Of a stretch of 64,000 bases of DNA, positions 31,949 to 40,187 are shown piece by piece. The notes under the pieces are model-generated. The model had not been told where the DNA came from and did not search any database. It saw only the letters and a list, made by a program, of their open reading frames with translations. Position 1 is the first letter of the stretch. Every line of letters starts with the position of its first letter. The position numbers were made by a program, and so were the translations under genes. Source of the stretch: JBQTII01 sp052387905 (GTDB lineage Bacteria > Actinomycetota > Actinomycetes > Sporichthyales > Sporichthyaceae); NCBI GenBank assembly GCA_052387905.1, contig JBQTIR010000028.1, positions 62,001-126,000 of the forward strand, in the 5' to 3' direction.

Positions 31949-32727
31949 CGTCCGGCCCATTTCGGTGCGCGCTTCTCGGCGAACGCGATGGCGCCCTCCT
32001 TTGCGTCGGCGGAGGCGATCACCGGACCCGTCAACTTCTGCTGGCGATCGAAGCTTTCGTCCGTCGACCAGTCTCGCTGGAGGTTGATGACGTGCTTGCT
32101 CACGGCCACCGACAGGGGAGCGTTGGCGACGATTCGACGGGCGAGCGTCGTCGCGACGGTCAGCGCCTCACCAGGCTCGGTGAGTGCATTGATCAACCCG
32201 TGTCGGAAGAGCAGCTCGGCATCGACGTGATCCCCCGTCAGCGCCATCTCCATCGCAATTCGGGGCGGGATGGCGCGGGGCAGCCGGATCAAGCCGCCGG
32301 CCGCCGCGGCGAGCCCACGCTTGGCCTCGGGGAGGCCGAACTTCGCCTCGCGGGAGGCGACCATGAGGTCACAGGCCAGCGTGGCCTCGAAGCCACCCGC
32401 CAGGCAGTAACCCTCGACGGCGGCGATCAACGGCTTGACCGGCGGAGTCATCGCGATGCCGAGCAGGCCGCGGCCCTCGACGCGGATTGCCTCACCGCGG
32501 ACGAAGGCCTTCAGGTCCATCCCGGCGCAGAAGTTGCCCCCGCCGCCGGTCAAAATACCCACGCGCAGGTCGTCGCTCGCGTCGAGTTGGTCGACGGCTG
32601 CGGCCACCTCGTGGGAGACGTCGCGGTCGACGGCGTTGCGGGCCTGCGGCCGATTGATGGTGATTGTGATCAGACCGTCGTCGATGTCGATGAGGACCTT
32701 GCCCGACGCGGACACCGTGCGACTCAT
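31945..32727 (-). CDS. enoyl-CoA hydratase (crotonase)
   Basis: A 260-residue crotonase that would hydrate or isomerise an enoyl-CoA. The oxyanion-hole strands are GGGGNFCAGMDLKAF and AAVEGYCLAGGFEATLACDL, and LPEAKRGL holds the expected catalytic Glu; the second catalytic Glu position is not the standard E. It overlaps the DUF35 gene upstream and the AttH-like gene downstream by 4 bp each. It fits a step of beta-oxidation-like degradation after the dehydrogenase at 23696. Confidence 0.9.
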   Translation of the reverse strand: MSRTVSASGKVLIDIDDGLITITINRPQARNAVDRDVSHEVAAAVDQLDASDDLRVGILTGGGGNFCAGMDLKAFVRGEAIRVEGRGLLGIAMTPPVKPLIAAVEGYCLAGGFEATLACDLMVASREAKFGLPEAKRGLAAAAGGLIRLPRAIPPRIAMEMALTGDHVDAELLFRHGLINALTEPGEALTVATTLARRIVANAPLSVAVSKHVINLQRDWSTDESFDRQQKLTGPVIASADAKEGAIAFAEKRAPKWAGR

Positions 32728-33116
32728 GCGGATACCTCGATGATCGGGTGGAAAGTAGGCATCGGTTCGCCGTTCGCGTCGGGTTCGAAGGCCAGGCGCA
32801 CTGGGAGGTCGAGCGCGGGCTCGGCGTCGCGCAGCCGTCCCAGGGCGCGCATCCCGTCGCCGAGGTCGACCGTGACCAGGACATAGGGGACGTCATTGGC
32901 CATCGCCGGGTCGAAGGAATGGTGGGCCACGGTCCAGCTGTGCACCGTCCCGCGGCCGTCGTGCTCGACGTGCTCGGTGGCGAAGGAATAACAGTGCGCG
33001 CACACGGCGCGCGGGTAGTGCCGCGGTGTCCCGCAGTCGGCACAGCGCTGCACGACCAAGACGCCGCGGGCGGCCCCGGCCCAGTACGCCGTGGAAAGCT
33101 CGAGGTGGTCACTCAT
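32724..33116 (-). CDS. DUF35 OB-fold zinc-ribbon protein
   Basis: This 130-residue protein has an N-terminal rubredoxin-like zinc ribbon (C-x2-C at QRCADCG and C-x2-C at AVCAHC) and an OB fold with GTVHSWTVAHHSFDP. DUF35 proteins bind acyl-CoA and pair with thiolase-like proteins. The ChsH2-DUF35/Ltp2 pair of cholesterol catabolism is a retro-aldolase. Here it overlaps the thiolase-like gene by 4 bp, so the same partnership is likely. Confidence 0.88.
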   Translation of the reverse strand: MSDHLELSTAYWAGAARGVLVVQRCADCGTPRHYPRAVCAHCYSFATEHVEHDGRGTVHSWTVAHHSFDPAMANDVPYVLVTVDLGDGMRALGRLRDAEPALDLPVRLAFEPDANGEPMPTFHPIIEVSA

Positions 33117-34267
33117 CGCCCTGCCGCCAGGATCGCAACGCCGCCGTCGCCCATGTCGCCGTAGCCCGTCACCAGCCCTACCTGCGGGCCCTCGACCTGA
33201 GCGCGTCCACCCTGCCCACGCAGTTGGCGGACGAGCTCGATCACGTGGTTCATCCCGAGCATGTGCGCCTGGGACAGCAGGCCGCCGTGGGTATTGGTGG
33301 GCAGCGGACCACCCAGGCGCAGGCGGCCACCGCTGACAAACTCCCCGCCCTCTCCCTTGGCGCAGAACCCGAGATCCTCCAGCTGGCAGAGCACGACCCA
33401 GGTGAAGCAGTCGTAGATCTCGGCGACGTCGATGTCATCCGGCCCGACGCCGCTCATGCCCCAGGCGATCGGAGCCGCCTTGGCCACGCCGAGCCGGGTC
33501 AGCTCGCCGCGTTGGGTGATCGAGCTCGGGGAGTCGGGGTGGCCCATCGCGATGCCGAGCAGGTCCACCGCCGGCCTGGCGAGGTCGCGGGCGCGCTCGG
33601 CCGAGGTGACCACGAACGCTGCGCCGCCGTCACTTTCCAGGCTGCAGTCGAACAGGCGGAAGGGGTCGGCGATCATTCGGGAGGCTTGGTGGTCGGCCAC
33701 GGTGATCGGCTTGGTCATGATCGCGTTGTCGTTGAGCAGCGCGTGCTCGCGGAAGGTCACCGCGATCTCGGCCAGCTGCTCGCTGCGGGTGCCGTAGAGC
33801 TCCATGTGCCGCCGAGCCATCGGGGCGTACAGCTGCGCCGGGGCGGTCGCTCCCATGGGACGCTCGAACTCGGTGACGTAGCGGAACTGCGGCATCTGAT
33901 GGATCCGCACCCCGGCTTTGGCACCTCTGCTGACGTTGCGTCCGGCAGTGACGAGAACCGTGGTAGCGATACCGGCGTGGATCGCGGCGGCGGCCGCCTG
34001 CAGCGCTCCGACCGGGCTCGCCCCGCCGTGCGGCACGATCGCCGAGAATCGAAGGTCGGGCAGGCCGAAGTTGGTGATGTACTCCTCGGCGGGGGCGCCG
34101 GTGATTCCGACCGGGATGACGCCGTCGATGTCGGTCGGGGTCAGGCCGGCGTCGGCGACGGCGGCAAGCGAAGCCTCCAGCTGCAGACGGAGGGCGGTCT
34201 TGTCCGAGGACTTGGAGTAGGTCGTCTCGGCAACACCGGCCACCGAGATCTGACGGTGTAAGGACAT
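33113..34267 (-). CDS. thiolase-like lipid-transfer protein (Ltp-type)
   Basis: This 384-residue protein belongs to the SCP2-thiolase-like group. SAIVPHGGASPVGALQAA takes the place of the thiolase nucleophile segment and lacks the cysteine, while AEIYDCFTW and the late GGPLPTNTHGGLLS are conserved in the Ltp2/Ltp3-type proteins. These act as aldolases or condensing-type enzymes together with DUF35 partners. Its ATG is one base after the FMO stop. Retro-aldol cleavage of a 3-hydroxyacyl-CoA side chain is the best guess. Confidence 0.85.
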   Translation of the reverse strand: MSLHRQISVAGVAETTYSKSSDKTALRLQLEASLAAVADAGLTPTDIDGVIPVGITGAPAEEYITNFGLPDLRFSAIVPHGGASPVGALQAAAAAIHAGIATTVLVTAGRNVSRGAKAGVRIHQMPQFRYVTEFERPMGATAPAQLYAPMARRHMELYGTRSEQLAEIAVTFREHALLNDNAIMTKPITVADHQASRMIADPFRLFDCSLESDGGAAFVVTSAERARDLARPAVDLLGIAMGHPDSPSSITQRGELTRLGVAKAAPIAWGMSGVGPDDIDVAEIYDCFTWVVLCQLEDLGFCAKGEGGEFVSGGRLRLGGPLPTNTHGGLLSQAHMLGMNHVIELVRQLRGQGGRAQVEGPQVGLVTGYGDMGDGGVAILAAGR

Positions 34268-34268
34268 G

Positions 34269-35579
34269 TCAGATCACCGTCGTTCGGGCGGTCGCTTCGG
34301 CGATCTGGGCGCGGTAGCGCACCGGATCGAGCTCGAGTCCGTAGCGGGCCGCCGCGGGGAATCGCTTGGTCAGGAACGCGTGCTCCGCCGCGACGTCGGC
34401 TCGCATCTGCGACGGCGTCGGCAGGACTGACGTCCCGCTGATCACTGCGGCCAGATACTGCGACTGGGTGTCCATCATCGCGATGTTGGCTCCGCCGCTG
34501 ACGTTGAAAAAACCGATGAAGTAGAGCCCCGGCCAGTCCGGGTGCACGATCCGCTGGTAGGCCTCAAGGCGTCGTTCACGCACCGGGGCGATCGTGGGAT
34601 CGAGGTAGGGCAGGTCGATGTGGTAACCGGTCGCCGCGATGATCGTGTCGACTTCGATCTCGGTCCCGTCGACGAAGCTGACGCTCTTTCCGGAGACCGC
34701 GCGCACACCGGGTTTGATGGCGATGCGCTGGTAGGCCACATGGGCCATGAAGGTGGCGTTGCTCGCGGGGTGGGTACGGGTCTTCGGGGTACGCAAACCC
34801 CACTGCTCCATCCGGCCGTGGTAGATCCGGCTGATGATGCGCATGATCTGACGCTGCATCGGCCAGGGCATCCACGGTTTGACGAGTTTTCCGATCACGC
34901 GGGGCGAGGGAACGCCGAGGATCATCCGCGGCATGATCAGCACGGGTGAGCGGGCGGCGCTCGTCGTGGCGGCGGCGAACGGCGCGAGGTCGGCGGCGAT
35001 ATCGAGCCCGCTGTTGCCCACGCCCACAACGAGGACCCGGCGGCCCTCGAATTCCTGCGGGCGCCGATAGGCGTGCGAGTGCAGGTACTGCCCCTCGAAG
35101 CGGTCGGCCCACTCCGGGTGCGCAGGTACGCCCTGGTGCCCGCTCGCCACGACGACGGCGTCGAACGTCTCGGGCGAGTGGCCGTCGGCCTCGACGATCC
35201 AGCCCCGCCCGGGCCCGCCATCGACCGGAGCGACGCGGCGCACCGGGGAGTTGAACCGGATCAGCGGGCGGATGCCGAAATCGTCGGCGAAGGCGTTGAG
35301 GTAGGAGGCGACGTGGCGGTGGGCCGGGAACACGGGGGTGCCGGGCGGGAACGGGTAATCCCGGTACGCGGTGACCTTGGGCTCGGAGTTGATGTGCAGC
35401 GAGTCGTAGGCGACCGAGAGGCCGTTGTCGTTGTCGTAGACCCACAGGCCCCCGACACACGAGCCGGCCTCGAAGACCGTCACCTGGTGTCCGGTCTCCA
35501 GCAGGTGGCGCGCGGCGCTGAGTCCACCCGCTCCGGCGCCGATGATCGCGACCCGTCGCGCGCGGGACTGATCCGCCAT
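34269..35579 (-). CDS. flavin-containing/Baeyer-Villiger-type monooxygenase
   Basis: A 436-residue flavoprotein with an N-terminal FAD fingerprint (IIGAGAGG, about 12-19), the FMO/BVMO signature FEGQYLHSHAY (FxGxxxHxxxY) and an NADPH-binding GVGNSG. It would insert oxygen into a ketone or oxidise a soft heteroatom using NADPH and O2. The ATG at 35579 is preferred to a TTG at 35609 because it has GAAGG upstream and begins the FAD strand at the normal distance. It heads the five-gene operon, suggesting ketone oxygenation precedes CoA-dependent breakdown. Confidence 0.85.
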   Translation of the reverse strand: MADQSRARRVAIIGAGAGGLSAARHLLETGHQVTVFEAGSCVGGLWVYDNDNGLSVAYDSLHINSEPKVTAYRDYPFPPGTPVFPAHRHVASYLNAFADDFGIRPLIRFNSPVRRVAPVDGGPGRGWIVEADGHSPETFDAVVVASGHQGVPAHPEWADRFEGQYLHSHAYRRPQEFEGRRVLVVGVGNSGLDIAADLAPFAAATTSAARSPVLIMPRMILGVPSPRVIGKLVKPWMPWPMQRQIMRIISRIYHGRMEQWGLRTPKTRTHPASNATFMAHVAYQRIAIKPGVRAVSGKSVSFVDGTEIEVDTIIAATGYHIDLPYLDPTIAPVRERRLEAYQRIVHPDWPGLYFIGFFNVSGGANIAMMDTQSQYLAAVISGTSVLPTPSQMRADVAAEHAFLTKRFPAAARYGLELDPVRYRAQIAEATARTTVI

Positions 35580-35691
35580 CGCCGCACCCGCCTTCGGGAT
35601 ACTTCCCAAATACCGAGGAAACCTTCGAGATTACGAATCCTGCCGTAGTCACGGGGGAGGGTCAACCCTTGGGCGGCGCGCGGAAATGCGG

Positions 35692-35737
35692 GACGTCCGA
35701 AGGAGCGGTCGCTATAGCAGCCACTCCTTCGGACGTC
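35692..35737. repeat. GACGTCCGA palindrome, copy 7
   Basis: Arms of 17 bp (16 paired) beginning GACGTCCGAAGGAG enclose TCGCTATAGCAG. The right arm runs into the stop codon of the IclR gene, so the repeat forms part of a gene end. It is the closest relative of copy 1. Confidence 0.8.
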
Positions 35738-36533
35738 AGGAGGTCGTCAGGGCGCGAGCGGGGGCGGGGCGGGTGCGGCCGAGTTCGCTCTCGATGCTGG
35801 TGGCGGCGTCCAGGGCGGCGGCGATCAGTTCGTTCTCCCGGACGGTGCCCAACTGTGCACTCAGGGCGGAGATGTGGATGGCAGCGGCAACCTGGCCGGA
35901 CACATCCCGGACCGGTACGGCAAAGCCCACGATGCCCGGGATCGCCTCCTCCCGGCTCATCGCGACCCCGGCGGCGACGATCGCATCCAGCTCGCGTTCC
36001 AGCTCCGCGACCGAAGTCAGGGTGTGCTGGGTCAGCTGCGGACGGTCCTCGGCGAACAGGCGCCGGCGCAGCTGGGGGTAGTGGGCGGCGAACAGCTTGC
36101 CGACCGAGGTCGCGTGCAGGTACAGCGACTGGCCGAGGCGGATGTTGACGCTGACCGCGCGGGTACCCGGCATGCGATCGACGTAGGAGATGCGGTTGCC
36201 CAGGCGCACCGCCAGGTAGACGTCCTCACCGGTTTCGCGGGCGAGATCCTGCAGCGGGCGGCGAGCGACGGCGCGCACCTCGAGGCGGTCCACGACCTGG
36301 ATCCCGAACCGCACCGCGCGCGCTCCGACCGAGTAGCGCAGGTCGTCGGTCATGGCCACGACATCCGCGGCAACCATGCGGCGTAGCAGGTTGTGGGCGC
36401 TGGACGTCGGCAGGCCGAGGCGTTTGACGATCTCGGTGAGCGTCATGCCCTGGGGGTGCCCCACCAGGAGCTCGAGCACATCGAAGATGCGCGAGAAGCG
36501 GTCCACGCCGGAATCGTTGTCGGTGTCGGACAA
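35736..36533 (-). CDS. IclR-family transcriptional regulator
   Basis: A 265-residue IclR-type regulator with an N-terminal winged helix (GMTLTEIVKRLGLPTSSAHNLLRRM, cited by its ends) and a C-terminal effector domain with YLHATSVGKLFAAHYP and AGVAMSREEAIPGIVGFAVPV. The start is TTG at 36533, supported by GAGGAGG five bases before it; no ATG or GTG fits as well. It diverges from the cyclase-family gene across 91 bp and probably controls it, perhaps with the FMO operon, in response to an aromatic or alicyclic acid. Confidence 0.88.
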   Translation of the reverse strand: MSDTDNDSGVDRFSRIFDVLELLVGHPQGMTLTEIVKRLGLPTSSAHNLLRRMVAADVVAMTDDLRYSVGARAVRFGIQVVDRLEVRAVARRPLQDLARETGEDVYLAVRLGNRISYVDRMPGTRAVSVNIRLGQSLYLHATSVGKLFAAHYPQLRRRLFAEDRPQLTQHTLTSVAELERELDAIVAAGVAMSREEAIPGIVGFAVPVRDVSGQVAAAIHISALSAQLGTVRENELIAAALDAATSIESELGRTRPAPARALTTS

Positions 36534-36565
36534 CGCGGCCTCCTCTCGCCAGCGGCTCGCCGAGC

Positions 36566-36584
36566 CTATCGGTTTCGGGGATAG
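36566..36584. promoter_or_regulatory. candidate IclR operator
   Basis: CTATCGGTTTCGGGGATAG has perfect 5-bp arms CTATC/GATAG and lies midway in the 91-bp gap between the divergent regulator and cyclase-family genes. The role is inferred from position and symmetry. Confidence 0.4.
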
Positions 36585-36624
36585 TCTTCCGCGATCTCGA
36601 ACCTCGGCAGGAAGGGGATCTGCG

Positions 36625-37491
36625 ATGCCACAGCAATGGGGCCGATGGGGTCCGCACGACGAGGTGGGTGCGCCCAACCTGATCGGGGCGGCGCAGGTCC
36701 TGGGCGGTGCGGGGCTGATCCGAGCCGGGCGCGTGGTCAAGCTGGGCATGGATCTCGGGCCGGCGACGGTCGTCCCGCCGCATCGCAAGCGGGTGGAACG
36801 CCACATGAGCCGCGACGGCGGTGACTACGCGGCCGGTGCCCGCCGGCCGGGCGGCTTCCAGTTCGCCGAGGAGGTGTGGTCCTTCGCGGCGCACAGTGGC
36901 ACGCACATCGATGCGCTCTCCCATGCCTGGTACGACGACGAGCTCTACAACGGATTTCCCGGGAGTGGGACCCGCACGACGACCGGGGCTAAGCGCTGTG
37001 GCGCGGAGAAGCTGGTGCCGATGGTGACCCGAGGGGTGCTGCTCGACGTCATGCCGGGATCGGCCCTGCCCGCAAGCACGGCCATCACCGCCGCGGATCT
37101 GCAGGCTGCCTCCGACGCTGCCGGGATCACCGTGCGCCAAGGCGACGTTGTGCTGATCCGTACTGGGTGGCTTTCCTCGATGGGCGGCGATCCGGTGGGG
37201 TACTGCGACCACGAACCGGGCATCGACCTGGGCGCGGCCCAATGGCTTGCGGACGCCGACGTCGCGGCGGTCGGAGCGGACAACTATGCGATCGAGGTCC
37301 AGCCCTCACCCGCAGACACGATGTTCCCGGTCCATCAGCTGTTGCTCCGCGATTGCGGTATCCCGCTGATCGAGAACATGGTGCTGGATGAGTTGGCGTC
37401 GGCCGCAGTTGCCGAGTTCTGCTTCGTCGCCGCCCCGCTTCCGCTCGTCGGCGGCACGGCCGGGCCGGTTTGCCCGCTCGCGATCTATTGA
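36625..37491 (+). CDS. cyclase-family (kynurenine-formamidase-like) hydrolase
   Basis: This 288-residue protein has the metal-binding signature of the cyclase/formamidase family (AHSGTHIDALSHAWY, HxGTHxDxxxH). It would hydrolyse an amide or lactone or open a ring. The start follows a GAAGGGG site. The divergent IclR regulator and the nearby FMO suggest that it opens a lactone made by Baeyer-Villiger oxidation. This last point is inference from neighbours. Confidence 0.82.
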   Translation: MPQQWGRWGPHDEVGAPNLIGAAQVLGGAGLIRAGRVVKLGMDLGPATVVPPHRKRVERHMSRDGGDYAAGARRPGGFQFAEEVWSFAAHSGTHIDALSHAWYDDELYNGFPGSGTRTTTGAKRCGAEKLVPMVTRGVLLDVMPGSALPASTAITAADLQAASDAAGITVRQGDVVLIRTGWLSSMGGDPVGYCDHEPGIDLGAAQWLADADVAAVGADNYAIEVQPSPADTMFPVHQLLLRDCGIPLIENMVLDELASAAVAEFCFVAAPLPLVGGTAGPVCPLAIY

Positions 37492-37509
37492 CCCTGTTGC
37501 CCGACCGGC

Positions 37510-38553
37510 TCAGCGGAACGTCGACGCGTCGATGACGAAGCGATAGCGCACGTCGGAGGCCACGACCCGTTCGTACGCATCGTTGATCTGGTCGGCGCCG
37601 ATGACCTCGATCTCCGCACCCAGCTGATGCTCGGCGCAGAAGTCGAGCATCTGCTGGGTCTCCCGGATTCCGCCGATGAGCGAGCCGGCGAACGACTTAC
37701 GCCCGAAGATCAGCGAGAACGCGTTCACCGACAGCGGGTCGGGGGGCGCGCCGACGTTGACCAGGACCCCGTCCACCGCGAGCAGGGACAGGTAGGCGTC
37801 CACATCGATCGTCGCGCTCACCGTGTTGACAATGAGATCGAAGGTGCTGGCCAGCTGCTCGAAGGTGTCCGGATCGCCGGTCGCGTGGTAGTGGTCGGCG
37901 CCGAGACGTAGCCCGTCCTCCTGCTTCTTCAGCGACTGCGACAGAACGGTGACCTCCGCGCCCATCGCGCGGGCGATCTTGACGGCCACGTGCCCGAGCC
38001 CCCCGAGGCCGACGATGGCGACCTTCTTGCCGGGCCCGGCTCCCCAGTGGTGCAGCGGTGAGAACGTGGTGATCCCGGCGCACAGCAGCGGCGCGGCAAC
38101 GTCGAGGGAGAGGCCGTCCGGGATCGCCAGGACGAACTTCTCGGTGACCACGATGTGGGTGGAGTAGCCGCCCTGGGTGGGTTCGCCGTCCTCGCCGACC
38201 GAGGCGTAGGTCTGGATGCTGCCCTCGACGCAGAACTGTTCGTGGTCGTTGCGGCAGTTCACGCATTCACTGCAGGAGTCGACCATGCAGCCGACGCCGA
38301 CCCGGTCCCCGACCGCGTGCTTGGTCACCTTGGCCCCGACCTCGGTGACAATCCCGGCGATCTCGTGGCCCGGCACGATCGGGTAGGTGGTCTCGCCCCA
38401 TTCGCTGCGGGCGGTGTGGATGTCCGAGTGGCAGATGCCCGAGTACTTGATCTCGATGAGGACATCGTGTGGACCGACCGGGCGGCGCTCAATCGTGGTC
38501 GGGCCGAGCGGATCGGTCGCGGAGTGGGCCGCGTAGGCGTTGACCTTCAGCAT
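37510..38553 (-). CDS. zinc NAD(P)-dependent alcohol dehydrogenase
   Basis: A 347-residue medium-chain dehydrogenase of the cinnamyl-alcohol/YahK type. The catalytic-zinc ligands are in YSGICHSDIH and VPGHEIAG, four cysteines C-x2-C-x2-C-x7-C (DSCSECVNCRNDHEQFC) hold the structural zinc, and VGLGGLGHVAVK is the coenzyme fold. It resembles mycobacterial AdhC. The start at 38553 fits the family N-terminus and has GGGGG upstream. It would interconvert an alcohol and aldehyde of the pathway and converges with the cyclase-family gene. Confidence 0.9.
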   Translation of the reverse strand: MLKVNAYAAHSATDPLGPTTIERRPVGPHDVLIEIKYSGICHSDIHTARSEWGETTYPIVPGHEIAGIVTEVGAKVTKHAVGDRVGVGCMVDSCSECVNCRNDHEQFCVEGSIQTYASVGEDGEPTQGGYSTHIVVTEKFVLAIPDGLSLDVAAPLLCAGITTFSPLHHWGAGPGKKVAIVGLGGLGHVAVKIARAMGAEVTVLSQSLKKQEDGLRLGADHYHATGDPDTFEQLASTFDLIVNTVSATIDVDAYLSLLAVDGVLVNVGAPPDPLSVNAFSLIFGRKSFAGSLIGGIRETQQMLDFCAEHQLGAEIEVIGADQINDAYERVVASDVRYRFVIDASTFR

Positions 38554-38653
38554 GGTTTCCCCCAGAGGTGTCATCTCTTTCCTACCCGCCTGGGCCGGGC
38601 CATGCGAATCGGTCTGATCGACTCCGACACCCAGCTGACGCGCGGGGTCTGGA

Positions 38654-38791
38654 TCAGGGCCGTTTGGCCGCGCCCGCCTCGAGCGCGTCGGCGATGGCGG
38701 CGAATTCGGTCAAGGCCGCCTGCAAGTCTTCGACGATCTCGCGGGCAATGACCTCGGGGCGGGCAGGTTGTGGGAGTCGGTAAGGAAGTCA
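38654..38791 (-). pseudogene. probable 3' remnant of type I methylase hsdM
   Basis: On the minus strand a stretch with no start codon encodes RPEVIAREIVEDLQAALTEF and ends at TGA 38654. That is the helical C-terminus typical of type I restriction-modification N6-adenine methylases. Immediately upstream the recognisable text DFLTDSHNLP continues in another frame, suggesting a frameshift, and there is a stop at 38789-38791. The rest of the gene is absent. The adjacent Fic gene fits a decayed restriction island. I judge the hsdM identity moderately likely. Confidence 0.5.
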
Positions 38792-38829
38792 CTGGTCGCT
38801 CCTCCGAAGTGGCTGCCCTGGTCTGGGGG

Positions 38830-38881
38830 CCTATAGTTTCGCGGTTGCAATTTATAGCAACATGGATAATCCTATAGATTC
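38830..38881. promoter_or_regulatory. AT-rich repeat region upstream of fic
   Basis: Two direct repeats CCTATAGTTTC (38830-38840) and CCTATAGATTC (38871-38881), 41 bp apart, flank an inverted repeat GTTGC-AATTTATA-GCAAC (38844-38861). The stretch is far more AT-rich than anything near it. It looks like a promoter with operator sites for a dimeric regulator, perhaps the winged helix of the Fic protein itself. Confidence 0.5.
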
Positions 38882-38916
38882 ATCAGCGAGATTGACAGGC
38901 ATCGGGGCTGTCGGAG

Positions 38917-40098
38917 GTGGACTTGGCTCGGTTCCAGGACTCGCCGGCCGGACGGCTGCATGCGATCAGGATCCACGATTCCCGCACCGATCGCTCGATT
39001 GATCACGCTGCGTTCGTCCCGTACCCGCTTCCCAGCGCGGTCAGCCTGGCGCCCTCGACCTACAAGCTGATTGCGGAAGCGCACGAGGCCATCGGACGGT
39101 TGGACTCCGCCGCGGGGCGCCTGCCGGACCCTCGCCTGCTCGTCCGGCCTGCGCTGCGGGCCGAGGCTCATGGCACCGCGGCGTTGGAGGGCACCCATGC
39201 GCCATTGGCCGAGGTGCTCGAAGGGGACTACGTCGATCCTGCGCAGCGCTCGCCTGAGGTGCGCGAGGTGCTCAATTACGTCACCGCGGCAGAACGTGGG
39301 CTCGAGCTCATTCGCACCAAGCCGATTTGTGTCACCGTCGTCGCAGAATTACAGGCCCTGATCGTCGCCGGCACCCGGGGTGAGTCCTATGACGCCGGCC
39401 GATTGAGGGACCGTCAGGTCGTCATCGGTGATCAGGGCCGTGGGTTGGCAGGGGCTCGGTACGTTCCGCCACCGCATGGTCCGATCCTCGTCGAGGGGAT
39501 GAGTGACTGGGGAAAGTGGATCAACGCCGAGGACGATCTCCCGCTCGTGCTCAAGTGCGCACTGGCCCACTATCAATTCGAGGCGCTGCACCCGTTCAGC
39601 GACGGCAACGGACGAGTCGGTCGGCTGATCATCACCCTGCAGTTGGTCGACGCGGGAGCGCTCACGTTCCCGTTGCTCAACCTCTCGCCCTGGTTGGAAC
39701 GACGTAAGCAGGAGTACAAGGACCTGCTGCTGGAGGTCTCGACTACCGGTGACTTCGACTCGTGGGTCCAGTTCTTCTGCCGGGCCGTGCGAGCGCAGGC
39801 CGATGACATGGTGGGCCGAGTCGACGATCTGTGGGCCGTCCGTGAGGACCTGATGGCCCAGGTCCGCGCGGCCAAGGGCCGTGGCGTGATCGTCGACATC
39901 GCCGCGGATCTGATCGGGTACCCGGTGATCACCGTGACCGAGGCAGCGCGGCTGTACGGCGTGACGTATCCGCCGGCGAACAACGCGATGCGCAAGCTGG
40001 TGGAGCTGGGGATTCTCCGGGAGGTCACCGGCGAGCGCTACGGGCGGATCTATGTCTGTCCTCGGGTCATGGAGGTCATGCAGCGCGAGTCGAAGTGA
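38917..40098 (+). CDS. Fic-domain protein (AMPylase-type) with C-terminal winged helix
   Basis: A 393-residue Fic protein expected to transfer AMP to a target hydroxyl. The Fic motif HPFSDGNGRVGR (225-236) is complete with the catalytic His225. An inhibitory-helix motif (T87-x3-E91-G92) lies N-terminal to it, so it is of the class that restrains itself from the N-terminus. Residues about 310-375 form a winged helix (ITVTEAARLYGVTYPPANNAMRKL, cited by its ends), so it may bind DNA and regulate its own gene. The GTG start follows GGAGG closely. Such Fic proteins often travel in defence islands. Confidence 0.9.
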   Translation: MDLARFQDSPAGRLHAIRIHDSRTDRSIDHAAFVPYPLPSAVSLAPSTYKLIAEAHEAIGRLDSAAGRLPDPRLLVRPALRAEAHGTAALEGTHAPLAEVLEGDYVDPAQRSPEVREVLNYVTAAERGLELIRTKPICVTVVAELQALIVAGTRGESYDAGRLRDRQVVIGDQGRGLAGARYVPPPHGPILVEGMSDWGKWINAEDDLPLVLKCALAHYQFEALHPFSDGNGRVGRLIITLQLVDAGALTFPLLNLSPWLERRKQEYKDLLLEVSTTGDFDSWVQFFCRAVRAQADDMVGRVDDLWAVREDLMAQVRAAKGRGVIVDIAADLIGYPVITVTEAARLYGVTYPPANNAMRKLVELGILREVTGERYGRIYVCPRVMEVMQRESK

Positions 40099-40187
40099 AC
40101 CAGCTAGCGCCTGCGGCAAGATGGCGATGTGGGGGACCGGAGTGCTGTCGATAAGGCGTTAGCGCTGGTTCGCGGGGCGTCCCCACG

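Noticed and set aside
36226..37242. A 338-codon minus-strand frame across the IclR and cyclase-family genes
   Set aside because: Overlaps both genes in wrong frames and crosses their intergenic operator; no domain is visible.
38571..38792. A 73-codon minus-strand frame upstream of the ADH
   Set aside because: Its translation is Arg/Pro/Thr-rich with no pattern, while another frame of the same strand encodes the methylase-like C-terminus.
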